From an uncultured Lachnospiraceae bacterium (GTDB taxonomy: Bacteria > Bacillota > Clostridia > Lachnospirales > Lachnospiraceae): a stretch of DNA of 6,734 bases. The stretch is taken from the NCBI GenBank assembly GCA_958422845.1, contig CATZPU010000064.1, positions 1 through 6,734 of the forward strand. The letters are read 5' to 3'. Below, in pieces: positions 1-4,380 of this stretch. Every line of letters begins with the position of its first letter. Position 1 is the stretch's first letter. The notes beneath the pieces were generated by a model. It was given only the letters and a program-made list of their open reading frames with translations. It had not been told where the DNA came from and ran no database searches. The position numbers and the translations under genes are program-made.

Positions 1-44
1 TCGGATTCAAGGGCAATATCGTGATCGAAAAGAATATGAAGTAG
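1..44 (+). CDS. 3' end of an upstream LRR-type gene, paralogue of the next gene (partial)
   Basis: Only the last 13 full codons and a TAG stop are visible, read from position 3 (GFKGNIVIEKNMK). The frame is set by exact identity with the end of the 390-residue gene that follows. Position 1 is the second base of a Phe codon in that alignment. The C-terminal pattern, a basic stretch followed by GFKG and short beta-type residues, is typical of the tail of BspA-like leucine-rich-repeat surface proteins. The gene is therefore most likely a tandem paralogue of its neighbour, transcribed in the same direction. No terminator is visible between its stop and the next start (66 bp), so the two may be cotranscribed. 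Everything upstream lies outside the window, so length and overall function cannot be judged. Confidence 0.75.
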   Translation, partial: GFKGNIVIEKNMK

Positions 45-66
45 CGAAAAAAGAGGTTGTCAGAAA
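1..66 (+). repeat. Direct repeat, copy A (matches 1239-1304)
   Basis: Positions 1-55 are identical to 1239-1293, and positions 56-66 continue with three mismatches before the similarity ends. The repeat covers the last codons, the TAG stop and 11 identical bases of 3' flank. Copy A is cut by the window edge, so the repeat may extend further to the left. It marks a tandem gene duplication, or gene conversion between the two copies. Confidence 0.9.
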
Positions 67-109
67 ACGGACAGGTAAAAATATGTAAACTGCCAAAGGA
101 GGGAAGGCT

Positions 110-1282
110 ATGAAAAACAGAAAAAAATATCTTCATCTGTTTACTATACTGATGGGATTGTTGATGCTTTTTTGCACAGGACTGACGGTATCTGCTTCTA
201 AATTGGATGCGGAGGTAATCATCAAGGGCGTACAGTATAGATTGTATTCAGATCCTTATGCGGATACGAAGCATACTGCTTATGCTTCTATTGAAGACAT
301 AAGGGGAGATCATCTGCCAACAGAATTATATATTCCTCGGAAGATCAAGTATAAGAATGTGAAATACAAAGTGAAGTCATTTAACTGGAGTAGCGATTCA
401 GATAAATATATGGACTGGAAAATGGTAGCCGATGACGAGGTCTGGAAACGAAATGTGGCTATTCCGGATAAAAAGCATTCCTATCAGGCGTGCCTGAAAA
501 AGATCACGGTTGCCAAGGGAGTAGAAGTGTGGGGGGTGGCGTATGGCTATGAACAGCTTCGGCAGGTGATTCTGGAGGATCCAAACGATCTGAAACAGGC
601 ATTATTCTATAATTGTCCGAAATTGAAACGACTGTATATTCCGGCAGGAGTGATGAAAAACGTATATGCGTATGATATTAAAAACTGTCCGTCTTTAAAG
701 ATAACGCTAGATAAAAAAAGCAAACATTTGAAGATGATCGGAAATGATATCGTTAAGAACCTGCAGGGGGAGTTGAAGGGTACAGGAAGGTTGTTGAATG
801 TCAGTGCGGGAAAGAAGACGTATAAGGTGCCAAAAGGAACCAGATTTATTAGCCGGACTGCGCTTTGGGGAAATACCAAGATTGAAACAATCCATTTACG
901 CAACTCAACAATAAGCGGAATATGTGGTCTTCCCAATCTGAAGCGTATAAAAGTAAATAAAAAAGGGGATAAGTCGGACAGACTATTCCAGAATTTTTAT
1001 TGGGACGAGATGGCGTATTGTCCTTCTTTGCGGACTGTTGAGGTTCCGGAAAGTGTCCAGTATATATGGGGGTATAGTTATGGGTTGTATAATGATTGGG
1101 ATCCCTCATGCTATTCCCCGATCAAAGATGTTTATCTATATTCAACAAAATTGAAGGGCGGCGGAAATCTGGAGGATATTCCGGCAGATACTACCTTCCA
1201 CGTAAAAAACAAAAAGGTGGCGAAAAAGCTTCGCAAATTCGGATTCAAGGGCAATATCGTGATCGAAAAGAATATGAAGTAG
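110..1282 (+). CDS. Secreted BspA-like leucine-rich-repeat protein
   Basis: Predicted exported protein of 390 residues. The N-terminus is a classic signal peptide: basic residues 2-6 (KNRKK), a hydrophobic core at about 8-27, and a likely signal peptidase I site after VSA (residue 29). The mature part carries irregular repeats in which a phrase such as CPKLKRLYIPAGV, CPSLRTVEVPESV or LPNLKRIKV recurs. This is the LRR_5/BspA pattern seen in many surface proteins of gut Firmicutes. The C-terminus (about 361-390, HVKNKKVAKKLRKFGFKG) is the typical family ending. No LPXTG motif or C-terminal membrane anchor is seen, so how it is retained at the surface, if at all, is unclear. The start is supported by AAAGGAGGG at 95-103, six bases before ATG. 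The coding sequence is visibly richer in A and T than the downstream operon. It is terminated separately from the glycan operon, so a shared role is not implied. Adhesion or host/bacterial interaction is the usual guess for the family, but the ligand is unknown. Confidence 0.8.
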   Translation: MKNRKKYLHLFTILMGLLMLFCTGLTVSASKLDAEVIIKGVQYRLYSDPYADTKHTAYASIEDIRGDHLPTELYIPRKIKYKNVKYKVKSFNWSSDSDKYMDWKMVADDEVWKRNVAIPDKKHSYQACLKKITVAKGVEVWGVAYGYEQLRQVILEDPNDLKQALFYNCPKLKRLYIPAGVMKNVYAYDIKNCPSLKITLDKKSKHLKMIGNDIVKNLQGELKGTGRLLNVSAGKKTYKVPKGTRFISRTALWGNTKIETIHLRNSTISGICGLPNLKRIKVNKKGDKSDRLFQNFYWDEMAYCPSLRTVEVPESVQYIWGYSYGLYNDWDPSCYSPIKDVYLYSTKLKGGGNLEDIPADTTFHVKNKKVAKKLRKFGFKGNIVIEKNMK

Positions 1283-1304
1283 CGAAAAAAGAGACTATCA
1301 GAAA
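1239..1304 (+). repeat. Direct repeat, copy B (matches 1-66)
   Basis: This is the second copy of the 3'-end repeat. It is identical to 1-55 over 1239-1293, followed by 11 positions with 8 matches. It encodes the same 13 C-terminal residues and stop as the upstream partial gene, plus the same first 11 flanking bases. After 1304 the flanks diverge: copy A leads straight into the next gene's ribosome binding site, while copy B leads into a terminator. Confidence 0.9.
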
Positions 1305-1332
1305 CACAATTCAGTAAGTGAAGAGAGTCTAC

Positions 1333-1380
1333 AGAGTGAGCATGACAAATTTAAGTCTGCTCACTCTTTTCTCTTTCTTT
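1333..1380 (+). terminator. Intrinsic (Rho-independent) terminator after the LRR gene
   Basis: A perfect 10-bp stem pairs AGAGTGAGCA (1333-1342) with TGCTCACTCT (1358-1367). The stem can extend inward by GAC/GTC (1344-1346 with 1355-1357) past a bulged T, leaving a small A/T loop. It is followed by a T-rich tract, TTTCTCTTTCTTT, to 1380. It lies 51 bp after the LRR stop codon and points in the same direction, so it should end the LRR transcript and separate it from the glycan operon. Confidence 0.88.
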
Positions 1381-1402
1381 ATAAAAATTGCAGCTAGATT
1401 TT

Positions 1403-1467
1403 GTGAACTGTGCGGTAATTAAATTGCCAGAGTAAAAATCTATTGGGGCGCTGCGGGCGCAGTTCAC
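1403..1467. repeat. 65-bp element with imperfect 11-bp inverted ends
   Basis: GTGAACTGTGC (1403-1413) is the reverse complement of GCGCAGTTCAC (1457-1467) except for one position, which would be a G-U pair in RNA. The right arm is followed by TTTT (1468-1471). Just inside the right arm lies a second small hairpin, CTGC-GGGC-GCAG (1451-1462), which would compete with the long pairing. The element sits between the LRR terminator and the operon promoter. It could be a second terminator, a protein-binding site, or one copy of a small dispersed palindromic repeat; the window holds no second copy. Confidence 0.5.
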
Positions 1468-1480
1468 TTTTGCAACGCTA

Positions 1481-1509
1481 TTGAAATGAAATATCAGGTA
1501 TGTTAGAAT
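1481..1509 (+). promoter_or_regulatory. SigA-type promoter with extended -10, driving the glycan export operon
   Basis: TTGAAA (1481-1486) and TAGAAT (1504-1509) are separated by exactly 17 bp. The -10 is preceded by TG at 1501-1502, giving the extended form TGNTAGAAT. Transcription would start near 1516, leaving a leader of about 70 bases before the permease ATG at 1585. This is the best promoter in the window and the only good one before the operon. Its quality suggests housekeeping expression; no operator is obvious. Confidence 0.78.
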
Positions 1510-1516
1510 AAAGAGA

Positions 1517-1553
1517 TATCGTAACTATCAAGATATTGGATCGTTACGGGATA
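1517..1553 (+). promoter_or_regulatory. Possible stem-loop in the operon 5' leader
   Basis: CGTAAC (1520-1525) pairs with GTTACG (1543-1548). TAT/ATA (1517-1519 with 1551-1553) could extend it outward across a two-base bulge, and ATC/GAT (1527-1529 with 1539-1541) could extend it inward. It would form at the very 5' end of the predicted transcript and has no T-tract, so it is not a terminator. An mRNA-stabilising role is possible. It matches no riboswitch class I recognise and may be chance. Confidence 0.3.
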
Positions 1554-1584
1554 CTATGAAAAGAAGGAATGCGGAGGAAAAAGT

Positions 1585-2379
1585 ATGGATCTGTTGAAAT
1601 ACCGTATAAAAACGCTGTTTCGCTATCAGGACCTGATCAGGGAGCTTGTGAGCAGGGATCTGAAACTGAAATATAGACGGAGTTTTCTCGGATATGTGTG
1701 GAGTATCTTAAACCCGCTGATGATCATGATCGTTCTGGCTGTCGTATTCTCCAGTCTTCTGGGCAAGAATATCGAGAACTATCCGGTCTATCTGTTTACG
1801 GGACGTTTGCTGTTTGATTTTATGAAAAACGGTACGACAAACGCGATGCGTTCCGTCACCGGCAACGCCTCGCTTTTGCGGAAGGTGTATGTGCCGAAGT
1901 ATATTTTTACGCTGTCGAAGGTGACGAGCTGTACGCTTGATCTTGTATTTTCTCTCGGAGCGATGCTGATCGTTATGGTTGTGACGGGCGCGCCGTTTCA
2001 CTGGCATCTGCTGTTGATGCCGATCGTGATCGCACAGCTCTATATTTTCTGTGTGGGACTCGGATTTTTCCTTGCGCAGCTCAACGTATTTTTCCGAGAC
2101 GTACAGCATATATATGCGGCTGTGCTGACGGCATGGCAGTATCTGACACCTATCATTTATGATCTTGACCGTCTGGAAAAGATACCGTGGCTTGTGACAC
2201 TGATTAAGGGCTTCAACCCGATGTATTACTATGTGGCCCAGTTCCGTGACCTTGTGTATTACGGGCGTTTTCCGGGACCGAGAGTTTTCTGGGGCGGTTG
2301 GCTGATCGCATTTCTGATGCTGTTTGTCGGCGTATGGTCCTTCCAGAGAGCAAAAGACAAGTTTATCTTATATATTTAA
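1585..2379 (+). CDS. ABC-2 type polysaccharide export permease (Wzm/TagG/RfbA family)
   Basis: Integral membrane subunit, 264 residues, the usual size for the permease that moves lipid-linked O-antigen, teichoic acid or galactan across the cytoplasmic membrane. Family landmarks are clear: LVSRDLKLKYRRSFLGYVWS at 21-40 followed by NPL before the first membrane span (about 46-60); LLRKVYVPKY at 97-106; AQLNVFFRDVQHIYAAVLTA at 164-183 leading to the TPIIYD motif at 188-193; FNPMYYYV at 210-217; and a final span near 238-252 with a short basic C-terminus. About six membrane segments are expected. The start is supported by GGAGG at 1573-1577, seven bases before ATG. It is the first gene of the operon, and its ATPase partner is the N-terminal part of the fusion protein downstream. 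The family assignment is strong; the exported glycan is inferred only from the neighbours. I leave the symbol empty because wzm, tagG and rfbA cannot be told apart here. Confidence 0.93.
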   Translation: MDLLKYRIKTLFRYQDLIRELVSRDLKLKYRRSFLGYVWSILNPLMIMIVLAVVFSSLLGKNIENYPVYLFTGRLLFDFMKNGTTNAMRSVTGNASLLRKVYVPKYIFTLSKVTSCTLDLVFSLGAMLIVMVVTGAPFHWHLLLMPIVIAQLYIFCVGLGFFLAQLNVFFRDVQHIYAAVLTAWQYLTPIIYDLDRLEKIPWLVTLIKGFNPMYYYVAQFRDLVYYGRFPGPRVFWGGWLIAFLMLFVGVWSFQRAKDKFILYI

Positions 2380-2465
2380 TGATATCAGGGTCAAAAGTCA
2401 TGAAACACGACGTGCTTGCACGGGAGTGGTTCTATGATTTATTAATTTTGGAAATGGAGAAGTAA
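2379..2465 (+). CDS. Possible 28-residue bridging ORF between permease and ATPase-mutase
   Basis: A 28-codon frame fills the 87-bp gap almost exactly. Its ATG shares one base with the permease stop (TAATG, 2377-2381), and its TAA (2463-2465) is one base before the ATG of the fusion gene. A second in-frame ATG at 2400 has a weak AGGG (2387-2390) nine bases upstream. The N-terminal half reads MISGSKVMKHDVLAREW and the rest is acidic and hydrophobic, ending in EMEK. No family is recognised and there is no signal peptide or membrane span. Translation, if any, would rely on reinitiation after the permease, and might pass ribosomes on to the next gene. It could equally be an open frame by chance: at this length a stop-free stretch is not rare. 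The ribosome binding site of the next gene (GGAG, 2456-2459) lies inside it. Confidence 0.3.
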   Translation: MISGSKVMKHDVLAREWFYDLLILEMEK

Positions 2466-2466
2466 C

Positions 2467-4380
2467 ATGAGCAAATATGCAATCGAAGTGGATAATGTCA
2501 AGATCCGGTTTAATCTCTCCAATGAGAAGGTTGATAATCTAAAGGAATATGCGATCAAGCTGGTTCGCCATGAACTGATGTTTCAGGAGTTTTTTGCCCT
2601 GAAGGGCGTAAGTCTTAAGATCAAAAAAGGCGAGTCCTGGGGGCTTGTCGGAGCGAACGGCTCCGGGAAGTCGACGCTTTTAAAGACGATCAGCGGTATT
2701 CTCAAACCGTATGAGGGAAGCGTAAAAATAAACGGAAGTATTGCTCCTTTGATCGAGCTGGGAGCCGGATTTGACGGCGATCTGACTGCGCGTGAAAATA
2801 TTTATCTGAATGGTCTTGTGCTGGGACATTCGAGAGAATTTATGGATCAGCATTTTGACGAGATCGTTGATTTTTCTAATCTTGAAAATTTCCTTGATTC
2901 TCCGGTAAAGAATTTTTCGTCAGGAATGAAAGCGAGACTCGGCTTTTCGATCGCGACGATCGTCAATCCTGATATTCTGATCGTGGATGAGGTGCTTGAG
3001 GTAGGCGATATGCGTTTCCGCAGACGCTGTAATGAGCGTATGCAGCAGATGCTCTCCGGCGGAACGACGCTTCTGTTCGTTTCTCATAATATCGAAGCTG
3101 TAAAAAATCTCTGTGACAAGGCAGTCTGGCTCGATCACGGCGAGGTGCGGATGATCGGCGATTCGCAGGAGATCTGCGAAGCATATCAGGAGGAGCAGGA
3201 GCGCCTGACAAAAGAAAAGAAGCTCGAAAAAAGAGAGAAGCTTCGCAGGGAAGGGAAACCATACGATTACCTGATCGTTGGCGCAGGTCTTTACGGCGCA
3301 GTCTGTGCGAGAGAACTCACACGGCGCGGCAAGCGATGCCTCGTGATCGACAAACGGAATCATATAGGAGGAAACGTTTATACGGAAGACGTAGACGGGA
3401 TTCAGGTGCATAAGTACGGCGCGCATATTTTCCACACGAGCGATCCGAAGCTGTGGAAGTATGTGAACCGTCTGACGGAGTTTAATAACTATATCAACTC
3501 ACCGATCGCCGTCTATAAAGATGAGTTTTACAATCTGCCGTTCAATATGAATACATTCAGCAGGCTTTGGAATCTGCGCACTCCGAAAGAAGTGAAGGAG
3601 AAGATCGCTTCCCAGATCGCGGATCTGCATATCACAGAACCGAAGAATCTTGAGGAGCAGGCTCTTTCGCTTGTCGGCACGGATGTGTACGAAAAGCTGA
3701 TAAAAGGGTATACAGAGAAACAGTGGGGGCGCGACTGCAAAGACCTTCCGGCATTTATCATCAAGCGGCTTCCGCTTCGGTTCACGTATGATAATAATTA
3801 TTTTAATGACCGCTATCAGGGGATTCCGTCAGGCGGTTATACGAAGCTCGTAGAAAAGCTTTTAGAGAATACGGACGTCATGCTGGAGACGGATTTCTTT
3901 GAATACCGCAAAGAGCATCCTGATATGTTCAAAAAAGTCATATATTCCGGTATGATCGATGAGTATTTTGATTACTGCTACGGTCATCTGGAGTACCGTA
4001 CAGTCCGGTTTGAGACGGAGCGGCTTCAGGAAGAAAACTATCAGGGCAATGCAGTTGTAAATTATACGGACCGTGAGGTGCCGTATACGAGAATTATCGA
4101 GCATAAGCATTTTGATCCGGATGCGGAAAAAGCGCAGCCGAAGGATTTTACCGTTATTTCCAGAGAGTATTCGACGGAATGGAAGCCGGGAAGCGAGCCG
4201 TATTATCCGGTCAATGATGAGAAAAATAATGAGCTGTACGAGAAATACCGCGCGCTTGCCGAGAAGGAAGAGAACGTGATCTTCGGCGGACGGCTCGGCA
4301 CGTATAAGTATTACGATATGGACAAGGTGATCACGACAGCGATCGACGATGTGAAAAAGGAGCTGAAAATCGGAGTATGA
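2467..4380 (+). CDS. Fusion of polysaccharide-export ABC ATPase (Wzt/TagH type) and UDP-galactopyranose mutase
   Basis: A single frame of 637 residues with two complete modules. Residues 1 to about 243 form the exporter nucleotide-binding domain: Walker A GANGSGKST (62-70), the family phrase PLIELGAGFDGDLTARENI (94-112), variant signature NFSSGMKARLGFS (149-161), Walker B ILIVDEVLEVGD (170-181) and the H-loop SHN (206-208). Residues about 244-264 are a charged, helix-prone linker. Residues 266-637 form a full-length UDP-galactopyranose mutase, the FAD flavoenzyme that interconverts UDP-galactopyranose and UDP-galactofuranose. It has the Rossmann motif VGAGLYGAV (271-279), HKYGAHIFHT (315-324), GYTEKQWG (414-421), KRLPLRF (433-439), NYFNDRYQGIPSGGYTKL (444-461), a conserved-type Arg in LEYR (508-511), EPYYPVND (577-584) and FGGRLGTYKYYDMDKV (606-621). 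The ATPase lacks the C-terminal glycan-binding domain of long Wzt proteins; the mutase occupies that place. GGAG at 2456-2459 supports the ATG. There is no ATG, GTG or TTG codon in the linker, so a separate mutase is not expected. Both activities are cytoplasmic. Family calls are strong; functional coupling is inference. Confidence 0.93.
   Translation: MSKYAIEVDNVKIRFNLSNEKVDNLKEYAIKLVRHELMFQEFFALKGVSLKIKKGESWGLVGANGSGKSTLLKTISGILKPYEGSVKINGSIAPLIELGAGFDGDLTARENIYLNGLVLGHSREFMDQHFDEIVDFSNLENFLDSPVKNFSSGMKARLGFSIATIVNPDILIVDEVLEVGDMRFRRRCNERMQQMLSGGTTLLFVSHNIEAVKNLCDKAVWLDHGEVRMIGDSQEICEAYQEEQERLTKEKKLEKREKLRREGKPYDYLIVGAGLYGAVCARELTRRGKRCLVIDKRNHIGGNVYTEDVDGIQVHKYGAHIFHTSDPKLWKYVNRLTEFNNYINSPIAVYKDEFYNLPFNMNTFSRLWNLRTPKEVKEKIASQIADLHITEPKNLEEQALSLVGTDVYEKLIKGYTEKQWGRDCKDLPAFIIKRLPLRFTYDNNYFNDRYQGIPSGGYTKLVEKLLENTDVMLETDFFEYRKEHPDMFKKVIYSGMIDEYFDYCYGHLEYRTVRFETERLQEENYQGNAVVNYTDREVPYTRIIEHKHFDPDAEKAQPKDFTVISREYSTEWKPGSEPYYPVNDEKNNELYEKYRALAEKEENVIFGGRLGTYKYYDMDKVITTAIDDVKKELKIGV

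Noticed and set aside
57..87. Possible promoter before the LRR gene (TTGTCA with TATGTA)
   Set aside because: The spacing would be 19 bp and transcription would begin at the ribosome binding site itself, leaving no room for a usable leader. Read-through from the upstream paralogue is more likely.
155..181. Lipoprotein signal in the LRR protein (Cys22 after LMLF)
   Set aside because: The residue before Cys is Phe, which does not fit the lipobox. The VSA site after residue 29 makes an ordinary signal peptide more likely.
1096..1317. A 73-codon plus-strand frame over the end of the LRR gene
   Set aside because: It is out of frame within the LRR coding sequence and has a low-complexity basic sequence. 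The LRR frame keeps the family's typical C-terminus up to its stop.
2411..2422. Small perfect palindrome CGTG-CTTG-CACG between permease and fusion gene, considered as a terminator
   Set aside because: The stem is only 4 bp, no T-tract follows directly, and a terminator here would separate the permease from its own ATPase partner.
2920..3435. A 171-codon open frame on the minus strand inside the fusion gene, and other minus-strand frames at 1708-2109, 4501-5148 and 5556-6366
   Set aside because: They lie fully opposite well-supported genes with clear conserved motifs, show no recognisable family and no credible ribosome site, and are explained by the codon use of the real frames.
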